Shown here: positions 25,180 to 32,432 of the stretch, piece after piece | Numbering within the stretch: position 1 is the stretch's first letter | Layout of the letters: each line of letters starts with the position of its first letter | Source of the DNA: an uncultured Eubacterium sp. | GTDB taxonomy: Bacteria > Bacillota > Clostridia > Oscillospirales > Acutalibacteraceae | Length of the DNA stretch: 64,000 nucleotides | Direction of reading: 5' to 3' | NCBI GenBank assembly: GCA_944380545.1 | Contig: CALWHV010000001.1 | Span: 112,425-176,424, forward strand | Program-made: the position numbers and the translations under genes | Notes under the pieces: generated by a model | Told to the model about the DNA's origin: nothing | Seen by the model: only the letters and a program-made list of their open reading frames with translations | Database searches by the model: none

Positions 25180-25716
25180 ATGAAAGCAACAGGAATAGTC
25201 AGGCGTATAGACGACCTGGGCAGAATAGTTATACCGAAGGAGATACGCCGCTCCTTTCGCATACGCGAGGGCGACCCGCTGGAGATTTTTACGGACGCGG
25301 AGGGCGAGGTTATCTTCAAAAAATATTCGCCGATAGGCGAGCTTTCCAATTTTGCGAATCAATATGCCGAGGTGCTGCATAAAAGCGGCGGGCTTCCGGT
25401 AGCCATCGTGGATAACGACCATGTTATAGCCGCCTCTGGTCTCAGCAAGCGCGAGGTGCTTGAGCGGCGCGTAACGAAGAATCTGGAGGAGCTTATGGAA
25501 AACCGCGCCGTGCATATCACAACGGGCAGCGTGCCTCCGATGAACGCGATAGAGGGCTTTGACCGCAAGGCGAATGTGGTGTATCCCATAATCTACGGCG
25601 GCGATGTTTCCGGCGCGGTCGCGCTTATGCAGGGCGAGGAGAGCCATTTGCCCACCGAGGCGGAGATAAAGCTGGTGCAGGTTGCCGCCGCCTTTTTGGG
25701 CAAGCAGATGGAATAG
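25180..25716 (+). CDS. spoVT: Stage V sporulation protein T
   Basis: 178 residues, exactly the Bacillus length. The start is the ATG at 25180; the earlier codons overlap the promoter. The N-terminal SpoVT/AbrB swapped-hairpin DNA-binding domain is KATGIVRRIDDLGRIVIPKEIRRSFRIREGDPLEIF (residues 2-47) and the rest is a GAF-like domain (VAIVDNDHVIAASGLSKREV, GAVALMQGEES). It tunes forespore genes under sigma-G. Its presence, with spoIIE, marks an endospore former. A terminator follows. Confidence 0.95.
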   Translation: MKATGIVRRIDDLGRIVIPKEIRRSFRIREGDPLEIFTDAEGEVIFKKYSPIGELSNFANQYAEVLHKSGGLPVAIVDNDHVIAASGLSKREVLERRVTKNLEELMENRAVHITTGSVPPMNAIEGFDRKANVVYPIIYGGDVSGAVALMQGEESHLPTEAEIKLVQVAAAFLGKQME

Positions 25717-25746
25717 CTTTTATTCCGGAAAAGAAATATATTACAG

Positions 25747-25789
25747 ACGGCGCATTGTGTAAATTACACACATAAAGCGCCGTTTTTTT
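25747..25789 (+). terminator. Intrinsic terminator of spoVT
   Basis: ACGGCGC/GCGCCGT stem with an inner TGTGTAA/TTACACA hairpin and seven T. Confidence 0.88.
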
Positions 25790-25881
25790 GTTGATTTGCC
25801 GAATTGATAGCGCGGCGGATTTCATTTATAATATATGTATATATCTGCAATTTTTTGTATTGACGGACGGGAGTGACACGG

Positions 25882-26664
25882 ATGAAGAAAACAGCCCTCG
25901 GCAGCCCGCAGCTGCTGTCGCTTTTCGCGCTCGGCGCGGTGTTTTTGTGCTACGCCGCCGAAAAGGCGCTCAAGCGGCTTTTTGTGTGGAGCGAAACCTC
26001 CGCGCTTTTGCAGGCGCTTTTGTTTACGCTGGCGCTTGCCGCGGTGTTTTTTGCGCTGATGAAGGCAAAGGAGCCGTATCTTGGCTTTATTGCCGGCATT
26101 TTTGCGTTCAAGATAATGCCGCCGGAGATAGAGATGCTGTCTTATTATAATATGGACGCCGCCTGCGTCTATTACATAGTGCGCTATGCGGCGCTTGCGC
26201 TTTTTGCATATCAGATATACAAGCTTTATCTTTCGCAAAACAAAAAGCCGAATCATATCCGCGCGCTGCCGGTTTTTGCCCTGCTTGCCGTTGTGCCGTT
26301 CATAACGCATTTTTCCGGCGCGCTGGAGGAGTACGCCTATATGAAGACCGGCAGTATGATGCTGCCGTACGCGCTGGACGCCGGCTCCTACATCGCCGCT
26401 TACGCCGTGCTGGGTGCGCTTTGCTTTGCTTACAGGGGCAAAAACGCTGCGCTCATCTGCGATTTTTCCGTTTTGGCGTTTCTGCTGAGCGCGGCAAGAA
26501 AGCTCTGCTCCGTGCTGATAATAACAAACGCCGGAATGCACCTGAGCAAATCATATATCTGCTGGATCGCGATATACGCCGCACTTTTGATAATATTTGT
26601 TGTTATAAGAAAAAAGACCGCCGACGGTGCGCTCATCCTCGCCGGCGCGGCGCCCGGCGAATAA
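25882..26664 (+). CDS. Multi-pass membrane protein of unknown function
   Basis: 260 residues; the ATG at 25882 sits eight bases after GGGAG, better than the GTG at 25873. Seven or eight hydrophobic helices fill the protein, with short loops (AKEPYLGF, SQNKKPNHIRA). No motif of a transporter, enzyme or sporulation family was recognised. It follows spoVT but the terminator between them makes it a separate unit; an AT-rich stretch at 25800-25850 could hold its promoter. Confidence 0.55.
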   Translation: MKKTALGSPQLLSLFALGAVFLCYAAEKALKRLFVWSETSALLQALLFTLALAAVFFALMKAKEPYLGFIAGIFAFKIMPPEIEMLSYYNMDAACVYYIVRYAALALFAYQIYKLYLSQNKKPNHIRALPVFALLAVVPFITHFSGALEEYAYMKTGSMMLPYALDAGSYIAAYAVLGALCFAYRGKNAALICDFSVLAFLLSAARKLCSVLIITNAGMHLSKSYICWIAIYAALLIIFVVIRKKTADGALILAGAAPGE

Positions 26665-26685
26665 AGCTTAAAGAAGAGCAAATGA

Positions 26686-26713
26686 AAAGAGCCGCCGTAA
26701 CCGGCGGCCCTTT
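26686..26713 (+). terminator. Intrinsic terminator
   Basis: AAAG.GCCGCCG/CGGCGG.CCTTT stem with a short loop and TTTCC tail, 20 bases after the membrane gene. Confidence 0.6.
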
Positions 26714-26787
26714 CCATTTAAGGGGTAAAAATTTATGTGAAGCAAAAAATTGCTTGCAGGCTTTTGGGAGCGTAAAACGCTCTTATA

Positions 26788-27606
26788 TCAACGGGAGCGG
26801 CTTGTTTCGGCGCGCTCGAAATGAGCGTCCGTCACGGCGCGAAGGGAGTTTTTAAGAAGCGGACCTTTGATAAGGAAGAACGCCAGATCGCGGCTCATCC
26901 CCTCGTAATCCACATTAAGTATGCGGGCGCTCAGGTGCTTGTTGAAGAAGTTTACGAGCGGGCCCATACAAAACGCGGTTATGACCGTGCCGATCCCGAT
27001 ATTTTTTATCTGCGATATATCGCCGCTGAGCAGCGCGGCAAAGCCGCCGCTTGCTCCAAGCCCTATCAGCACCACGCCGATGTCCGTGAACACGCGCGTC
27101 CACTTCATAGGAACGCCGCTTGCCTGGGTTATCATAAACGCCAGAGTGTCGTAAGGGCCTACGCCCACATTTGCGGTGAAGAAAAGGCTGCTTGCAAAGC
27201 ACATAAGCACTATTCCCGCGGCAAGCAGAGCCAGCCTTTGGTAAAGCGAGCCGCCGACGAGACCGGCGAAAAGCCCTTCAAAAAATTCGCAGGTGTAGCC
27301 CACCAGCACCATATTGAAAACGGTGCCCACGCCCACAAGGCCGCGGTGCGCGAATATCACAACAAATATGAGTATCGCAATATTCATTATAAGCTGAAAT
27401 GTGCCGAAGCCGACGCCGAGCGCGCCGCTGAGGCTCATATTCATTGATGTGTACGGATCCACGCCGAATCCGGAGAGCGAGAAAAGCGAAATCGCAAAGC
27501 CCATAACAAGAACGCTCAAAACGGAAAGCACGGTGCGCTTGATCATATTGTGCTGAACAAACATATCCTTGATATATCCGAATGCTTCTTTTTTGAAACC
27601 GCTCAT
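26788..27606 (-). CDS. YczE/YitT-family integral membrane protein
   Basis: 272 residues, GAGGT six bases before the ATG. Five or six hydrophobic helices with the family pattern: an N-terminal FVQHNMIKRTVLSVLSVLVMGFAISLF, SGFGVDPYTSMNMSLSG (glycine-aspartate-proline loop) and, in the second half, NVGVGPYDTLAFMI, which repeats the same loop. Members are thought to be small-solute or accessory membrane proteins; no substrate is known. The promoter and a striking inverted repeat lie upstream. Confidence 0.75.
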   Translation of the reverse strand: MSGFKKEAFGYIKDMFVQHNMIKRTVLSVLSVLVMGFAISLFSLSGFGVDPYTSMNMSLSGALGVGFGTFQLIMNIAILIFVVIFAHRGLVGVGTVFNMVLVGYTCEFFEGLFAGLVGGSLYQRLALLAAGIVLMCFASSLFFTANVGVGPYDTLAFMITQASGVPMKWTRVFTDIGVVLIGLGASGGFAALLSGDISQIKNIGIGTVITAFCMGPLVNFFNKHLSARILNVDYEGMSRDLAFFLIKGPLLKNSLRAVTDAHFERAETSRSR

Positions 27607-27642
27607 TCTGAAGACCTCGCGTTTTTTCCTTTCTTGTGCTAC

Positions 27643-27670
27643 ATTATAGCCGTGTTTTTCAAAAAATCAA
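27643..27670 (-). promoter_or_regulatory. Sigma-A-type promoter of the YczE-family gene
   Basis: Minus strand TTGATT and TATAAT with a 16-base spacer, 37 bases before the ATG. Confidence 0.6.
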
Positions 27671-27701
27671 CCCCTATGCCGCAAGTTTTCCGTATTGAAT
27701 A

Positions 27702-27737
27702 TATTGCACAATAAAAGCAGTATATTATTGTGCAATA
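27702..27737. promoter_or_regulatory. Perfect 12-bp inverted repeat, operator-like
   Basis: TATTGCACAATA and TATTGTGCAATA are exact reverse complements, 12 bases apart, about 32 bases upstream of the -35 box of the YczE-family gene. The spacing suggests an activator or two-site operator; it could also form an RNA hairpin. Confidence 0.55.
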
Positions 27738-27744
27738 TGCACAA

Positions 27745-27773
27745 AGGCTCCGCTCTGAAAAAGAGCGGAGCCT
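27745..27773 (-). terminator. Intrinsic terminator after the GH36/GPH operon
   Basis: AGGCTCCGCTC/GAGCGGAGCCT, perfect 11-bp stem with a seven-base loop, 44 bases after the transporter stop. Confidence 0.8.
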
Positions 27774-27816
27774 GCGTTTTATTTTGCGGTTGGTATTGTG
27801 CTTTATATTGCGCTTT

Positions 27817-29289
27817 TTACTGCGCCTGCCTAGCCTCTGCCTTTGCGTCCTCCTCTGCGGCGCGCTGCTTAAGGTCCTCAATCATCTGCTGCTGCTTTTT
27901 CTCGGTCATATCGTAAAAAGCAAGCGGCAAAACCGTAAGCAGGCTGGAGGCAACGGTGGTGATTATTATAACATTGAATATCGGCGTTCTGATGGATGCG
28001 TCGTAAAGCACCGAATAATCCGTGCCGAGGCCGTAGTGCCTGTAAAAATAGGGCAGAATGAACGCGCTGAGCATCGTTGCCGCGGTGGTGAGCATGCCGC
28101 CGAACTGCGTTATGAAGCCCTCAAGGCGTTTGCCTGTTTTCCACTGCTGGTAATCAAATATATCGGCGGTGGCCGCCTGGGTCATAACATAATCGCCGCC
28201 CATAGCCATCGTGGCAAGATAGAGGAAAACGAGAAACGCCACGGGGCTTTTTGATGTGAACATCATCAGCAGGGAGAATACCGCGCGCAGCACATTAAAT
28301 GCGATAAGGCAGTTTCGCTTGCCGAATTTTTTTGCAAGCACGGGGGCAAGCAGCATCCCCGGAACGGACGCCGTGCCCATAATCGTGTTCATAATGCCCA
28401 GCAGCGCGTTGTTGTCAAGCGCGTAAAGGCAGTACCAGGAAAGGATGCTTGTAACGCCGCCCTTCATACAGCCGAGGATCTGGTAAAGATAGATGAGCCA
28501 GAAATATTTGTTGCTTCTTATCTCTTTTATGCCGTCCGCAAATTTTACCTTGGCAACATACGCCTTGGGCACGATTATTTTTTCCTCTGTGTCCTTAAAG
28601 GTCCAGATGCTAAGCGCGATGCCGAAAACGGAGAAAACGGGGAACATCACGCGGTAAACGCCGAAGCCGGTCATACCGCCGTCAAACGCGGTGGCGATTA
28701 TGGGCAGTATAAGATTTACTATGCTCGGCCCTAAATTGTAAATGAACGCGCTTATGGAGAGCAGGCCCGTGCGCTCGGAGCTGTTGGGCGTCAGCACCTG
28801 CGCCAGGCTTGAATACGCCAGCGAATAGGTGGACTGAAACAGCATCGTAACCGCGTAGATAAGGCACAGCAGCACGCATTTGAGCGTGTAGTTCGCAGAG
28901 GGCGGGATGAACGCCATTGCGCATATAAGAGCCGCCGCCGGTATGCCGGTAAACAGCAGATATGGGCGGAACTTGCCGAAGCGCGTGTTGGTGTTGTCTA
29001 TCAGCATGCTGATGAACGGGGATTTCACCAGGTTCAGTATGCTGACTATCGTGCTCATCCACACAAGATGAACGGGGTCTATCCCGTATGCGGAGCCGAG
29101 CAGCAGGCAGTTTGCGTTCAGCGCAACATAGCCGAAGATGGAATTTATCGTGTTTACGCCTATTCCGCCGAAGCTGTACGCGGCAAATTCCCTGTATGAT
29201 ATATATTTTCCCTCGGCGGGCGCTTTCCAGTGATCCCTGATGTCCAGCACCGCGTTTTTTATCACCGCGGCGGATATTTTCTTTGCCAT
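27817..29289 (-). CDS. GPH-family sugar transporter, alpha-galactoside module
   Basis: 490 residues, GGAGG before the ATG. Twelve hydrophobic helices, about 45 leading soluble residues with YISYREFAAYSFGGIGVN, then SPFISMLIDNTNTRFGKFRPYLLF (the family R/K-G-RPY loop near residue 100) and ATADIFDYQQWKTGKRLEGFI (second conserved loop, about 375). It starts three bases before the stop of the upstream GH36 gene, so it is translationally coupled. Together the two genes import and cut an alpha-galactoside such as melibiose, raffinose or a galactosyl oligosaccharide. Confidence 0.88.
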   Translation of the reverse strand: MAKKISAAVIKNAVLDIRDHWKAPAEGKYISYREFAAYSFGGIGVNTINSIFGYVALNANCLLLGSAYGIDPVHLVWMSTIVSILNLVKSPFISMLIDNTNTRFGKFRPYLLFTGIPAAALICAMAFIPPSANYTLKCVLLCLIYAVTMLFQSTYSLAYSSLAQVLTPNSSERTGLLSISAFIYNLGPSIVNLILPIIATAFDGGMTGFGVYRVMFPVFSVFGIALSIWTFKDTEEKIIVPKAYVAKVKFADGIKEIRSNKYFWLIYLYQILGCMKGGVTSILSWYCLYALDNNALLGIMNTIMGTASVPGMLLAPVLAKKFGKRNCLIAFNVLRAVFSLLMMFTSKSPVAFLVFLYLATMAMGGDYVMTQAATADIFDYQQWKTGKRLEGFITQFGGMLTTAATMLSAFILPYFYRHYGLGTDYSVLYDASIRTPIFNVIIITTVASSLLTVLPLAFYDMTEKKQQQMIEDLKQRAAEEDAKAEARQAQ

Positions 29290-29291
29290 TA

Positions 29292-30950
29292 TTATTCCTC
29301 CGCGAAGATCCTTCCGTACTGCGGGTCAAAGGCAAGGAAATGCTCCGTGCCGTCAAGCTCGTATCTAACCTCAAGGCGGTCCCTGTCCGTATATCCGGCG
29401 CTTATGATGCGCGCCTTTTTGCCGGAGAATATCTCCTTTAGCAGCTGCATCTGGCGCTCGGAATATTCCGATATATTGTCTGACATAAACATCAGCGAGC
29501 CGAACAGGGAGTTCACCTTTGCAAGCAGGCGGCGCTGCTCGAAGCTCATATTCATATTGCTCTCCCTCAGGAAGAAAACATCGGGGTCGTTCAGGAACGC
29601 GCGCCCGTCAAGATGGCGGCGGAAAACGGAGTTGTTAACGCCGTGCGGGGTGGAAACATCCTCTCTTGTGGTGAAGCGGCGCGGCTTCCAGGTGTTTGTA
29701 ACATCCGCGCCTATGCGGCAGTAATCCACCTTGCCGAACGCCGGCATAAGCGGCACGCCGCAGCCGAGTATCAGCTTGCTGCCGCAGCACTCGCGCAGGA
29801 AATCCATAGCCTCGCACATAATCTCGCCGCGGGTTCGCCCGTGTATCGGCAGCACGGCGGCGGCGTAGAGGAAGTCGAGCTTAACAAGGTCAAAGCCCCA
29901 GTCGTTGAGCACCGTGTCAAAAACGCCGCGTATATATTCGCGCGCGTCGGGGTTGTATATGTCAAGCGCGCAGAAGGTGCCCCAGTTCGGTCCGGTTATG
30001 AAGGGCGCGCCCTTTTTGTCGCGCACTATCCAGTCGGGGTGCTCCTTGAAAACGCGGCTGCCCTTTACCGCGGCAAACGGCGCAAGCCACAGCCCCGCCT
30101 TCATTCCGGCGTTGTGTATCGCGTCGGCAGCCGCCTTCATACCGCCGGGGAATTTCTTTTCATCCGTGATAAGCCAGTCGCCCGTGGCGGCCTGATAGCC
30201 GTCGTCGATCTGAAAGAAATCCGCCTTTATGCCGCTTTCCTTAAGCGATTTAAGGTCGCGCATAACGATGTCCTGCGTAACATTTGAATAGTAATTATAC
30301 CAGGTGGTGTAGCCGCAGGCGCGCTCGGCCTTGGGCGCCGGGACGCCGAGCAGCTTGAAATAGCCGTCAAAAACGGCGTCGTACTCGCCGGCGATAACGG
30401 CAAAGCGCATAACCTCGCTTCTGCCGGAAAATTCTTTGCCCTCAAGGTCCTTTTCTATGGTGATGCAGCCGCGGCGCGTATCAAAGGTGATTATCGTGTA
30501 GCCCGTGCGCTCGCTCAGCGAGGCGAAAAGCTCCACGCGCTCGCCGTTTCGCACATAGCCGTAAGAAAAGCCGTAAAACACGCCGCTTTTGCGCGGATAT
30601 TTATGAAAGGTGCCGTCGCCGGAGCGGTTCAGCCCCGTAAAGGCAAACGCGCGCGAATTTATCGCCGTTTCAAGAACGGCGGAAAGCTCGCTCATTCTTT
30701 CCCGCGGCATATATTCGCGCGAATCGGTCCAGCTTTGAAAGCCGTTGACATAGATTCGGCAGTCGTCTGAAAATTTGTACGGCAGCGTAACCTCAAGACG
30801 CTTCACCGTAACCGGCTTTTGCGCCTCAAGCTCCAGCACCGCGGCGCCGTTTTCGCTGCCCATATGAAGCCGGCAGGTATCGTCGCCCCCGCCGCACAGC
30901 ACGGCGCTTTTGCCGGCGCAGTCATAGACCAGCCTTGTTTTGAATTTCAT
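29292..30950 (-). CDS. Alpha-galactosidase, GH36
   Basis: 552 residues from the ATG at 30950 behind GAGAGGGG. Hydrolyses terminal alpha-galactose. An N-terminal beta-sandwich (YVNGFQSWTDSREY near residue 65) precedes the barrel: GYTTWYNYYSNVTQD, DFFQIDDGYQAATGDW (about 225), KAGLWLAPFAAVKGS (about 270), the nucleophile aspartate in FDLVKLDFLYAA (about 335) and the acid/base aspartate in YCRIGADVTNTW (about 395). The shorter length is like cytoplasmic GH36 forms of Clostridia. No signal peptide, so the sugar is first imported by the coupled GPH transporter. Confidence 0.9.
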   Translation of the reverse strand: MKFKTRLVYDCAGKSAVLCGGGDDTCRLHMGSENGAAVLELEAQKPVTVKRLEVTLPYKFSDDCRIYVNGFQSWTDSREYMPRERMSELSAVLETAINSRAFAFTGLNRSGDGTFHKYPRKSGVFYGFSYGYVRNGERVELFASLSERTGYTIITFDTRRGCITIEKDLEGKEFSGRSEVMRFAVIAGEYDAVFDGYFKLLGVPAPKAERACGYTTWYNYYSNVTQDIVMRDLKSLKESGIKADFFQIDDGYQAATGDWLITDEKKFPGGMKAAADAIHNAGMKAGLWLAPFAAVKGSRVFKEHPDWIVRDKKGAPFITGPNWGTFCALDIYNPDAREYIRGVFDTVLNDWGFDLVKLDFLYAAAVLPIHGRTRGEIMCEAMDFLRECCGSKLILGCGVPLMPAFGKVDYCRIGADVTNTWKPRRFTTREDVSTPHGVNNSVFRRHLDGRAFLNDPDVFFLRESNMNMSFEQRRLLAKVNSLFGSLMFMSDNISEYSERQMQLLKEIFSGKKARIISAGYTDRDRLEVRYELDGTEHFLAFDPQYGRIFAEE

Positions 30951-30973
30951 AAATCTTACCCCTCTCAAATCAA

Positions 30974-31024
30974 GAATATGAGCTTAAAATGACGGGAATC
31001 AGCCGCTTAAAGCCGTATTGCGTT
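30974..31024 (-). repeat. Dispersed repeat, copy 3 (partial, minus strand)
   Basis: Read on the minus strand it begins AGCTGGCGGGAA, continues GCGAACGCAATACGG and ends TTTAAGCGGCTGATTCCCG, matching the first about 47 bases of the copies at 11888 and 62549. It lies just upstream of the GH36 ribosome site, in the 270-base gap 30951-31220; the rest of that gap is AT-rich promoter sequence. Confidence 0.65.
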
Positions 31025-31131
31025 CGCTTCCCGCCAGCTTATTATATAATATCACGCGAAAAAAAGCGATAAAATTCGTAAAATTGCACAAATTTTTTAT
31101 TTTTTCACAGTCGGCTCAGCCGTTTTGTTTG

Positions 31132-31161
31132 TTGACAATGCGCGCGGATATGTGATATTAT
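31132..31161 (+). promoter_or_regulatory. Sigma-A-type promoter of the DUF2752 gene
   Basis: TTGACA and TATTAT with an 18-base spacer, 60 bases before the ATG at 31221. Confidence 0.7.
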
Positions 31162-31220
31162 AACATTGGGCATATAATGCCGAAGCCGCCCTCGGCGGCA
31201 GTAATAAAAGCCGGGATGAT

Positions 31221-31565
31221 ATGAAAAAGGCAATAACCGTTATTCAAAATAAGGCGCGATTTCTGTTGCCGCTTGCCGCAGCCGCCATTGCAGCGCTGCT
31301 GTTTTACAGGTGCCCGTTCAAGCTCATAACCGGGCTTGACTGCCCCGGCTGCGGGCTTACGCGGGCGTTTTGCAGCATCCTTTTGGGCGATTTTCAGGCC
31401 GCCGTTATGTATCACCCGCTTTCGCCGCTGATATTTGCAGAGCTTTTTTTCGCCGTGTATTATCAGCTTGTGCTCGGCAAGGCGCCGCCGCGCCTGCCAA
31501 CGCTTTTCTGCGTGCTCTTTACGGCCGCCCTTATGGCTGCCGTTTGGATTATAAAAATTTTATGA
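31221..31565 (+). CDS. DUF2752 membrane protein
   Basis: 114 residues, three hydrophobic helices. It carries the family signature CPGCGLTRAF (about residue 45-54) just after helix 1, preceded by FKLITGLD, and an HPLSPL motif before helix 2. The cysteine pair suggests metal or redox chemistry at the membrane, but the function of the family is unknown. It is followed after 15 bases by the proline/glutamine-tail protein, so the two may be co-transcribed; in other Firmicutes this family also sits beside small TM/zinc proteins. Confidence 0.85.
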   Translation: MKKAITVIQNKARFLLPLAAAAIAALLFYRCPFKLITGLDCPGCGLTRAFCSILLGDFQAAVMYHPLSPLIFAELFFAVYYQLVLGKAPPRLPTLFCVLFTAALMAAVWIIKIL

Positions 31566-31580
31566 AACGGAGAATTATTT

Positions 31581-32147
31581 ATGGCAGACACTGTTTACAT
31601 CAATGTTGCGCCGGATTTTAACATCCACGCGTTCGCCGCTCAGCTTGCGGAAAAATACAGGATGGAGGGCTTTAATGTGACCGTTGCTGATTTCAACGGC
31701 GCTCAGGTCATCACATTCGATAAAAACACGGGCGGCATCAATATGCTTCTCGGCCTCGGCCAGGGCATCAAGGCAACCTGTATGTATCAAAACGGCGTGC
31801 TTTCAATCAATTTTTCAGACGGGGATTGGACCGGCAAGATCATCGGCCTCGTTGTGGGCTGGTTCCTTTGCCTTATTCCGTTCATCACCGCCATCGTGGG
31901 CTGCTTTAAGCAGGTGCAGCTTCCCAAAGATATCGGGAACGACGCTATGCTCATCTGCTCTTCAATGAATCAGCAGCCTTTTGACCCGGAGCAGGCGCCT
32001 TATCAGCCGCAGCAGCCGCCCTACCAGCAGCCGCAGGAGCCGTATCAGCAGGCTCCCTATCAGCAGCCGTACCAGCAGCCGCAGCAGCCGCCTCAGGATC
32101 AGCAGCAGCCGCCGCAGGATCCCGGCACAGAAAATCTCAATATGTAA
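31581..32147 (+). CDS. Membrane protein with Pro/Gln/Tyr-rich repeat tail
   Basis: 188 residues, GGAG before the ATG. Residues 1-90 form a soluble domain (YINVAPDFNIHAFAAQLAEKY, FNVTVADFNGAQVITFDK, LGLGQGIKATCMY) followed by one hydrophobic stretch (KIIGLVVGWFLCLIPFITAIVGCF, 91-114) and a 60-residue tail of degenerate YQQP/PPQ repeats. Such tails are flexible and often mediate protein contacts. The N-terminal part may be related to small cold-shock-like or DUF-type domains, but no confident family was found. The tail's short repeats make it prone to length change. Confidence 0.6.
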   Translation: MADTVYINVAPDFNIHAFAAQLAEKYRMEGFNVTVADFNGAQVITFDKNTGGINMLLGLGQGIKATCMYQNGVLSINFSDGDWTGKIIGLVVGWFLCLIPFITAIVGCFKQVQLPKDIGNDAMLICSSMNQQPFDPEQAPYQPQQPPYQQPQEPYQQAPYQQPYQQPQQPPQDQQQPPQDPGTENLNM

Positions 32148-32188
32148 GTTCTTAAAGCAGGCAGCCAGGCTGCCGAGAAATCGAGCCG

Positions 32189-32248
32189 GATTTCGTTTTT
32201 CGCGAGGGGTGCCGTACAATGGTACTGCCCCCGAGCGAAAGACGGAAA
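32189..32248. repeat. Long imperfect hairpin downstream of the repeat-tail gene
   Basis: GAGGGG.GCCGTAC and GGTAC.GCCCCC pair around AAT, extended by TTTCGTTTTTCGC and GCGAAAGACGGAAA. The 285-base gap 32148-32432 contains this hairpin, a terminator at 32253 and a second hairpin at 32395; no other gene is seen. It may be a small structured RNA or an extended 3' end. Confidence 0.4.
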
Positions 32249-32252
32249 GCGC

Positions 32253-32287
32253 GAATGCCGCACAACCGTGCGGCATTCTTTCTTTTT
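32253..32287 (+). terminator. Intrinsic terminator
   Basis: GAATGCCGCAC/GTGCGGCATTC, perfect 11-bp stem, AACC loop, TTTCTTTTTT tail. Confidence 0.92.
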
Positions 32288-32394
32288 TGCGGATAGGAAA
32301 ACAAGACTGTGTAACAAAACAATTTTAACCTGAAAATGATATGATTTTTAATAAATCATCTTCGCGCGTTCCGGCCGACTTTATCGACAGCCTG

Positions 32395-32424
32395 AGCGTC
32401 CCTGCAAAAGGGGCGCTGCTTTTT
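32395..32424. terminator. Hairpin between converging units, near the glmS end
   Basis: AGCGTCCC and GGGGCGCT pair around seven bases with a plus-strand T-run. It lies nine bases from the glmS stop and may help stop transcription from both sides. Confidence 0.5.
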
Positions 32425-32432
32425 GCACGCCG

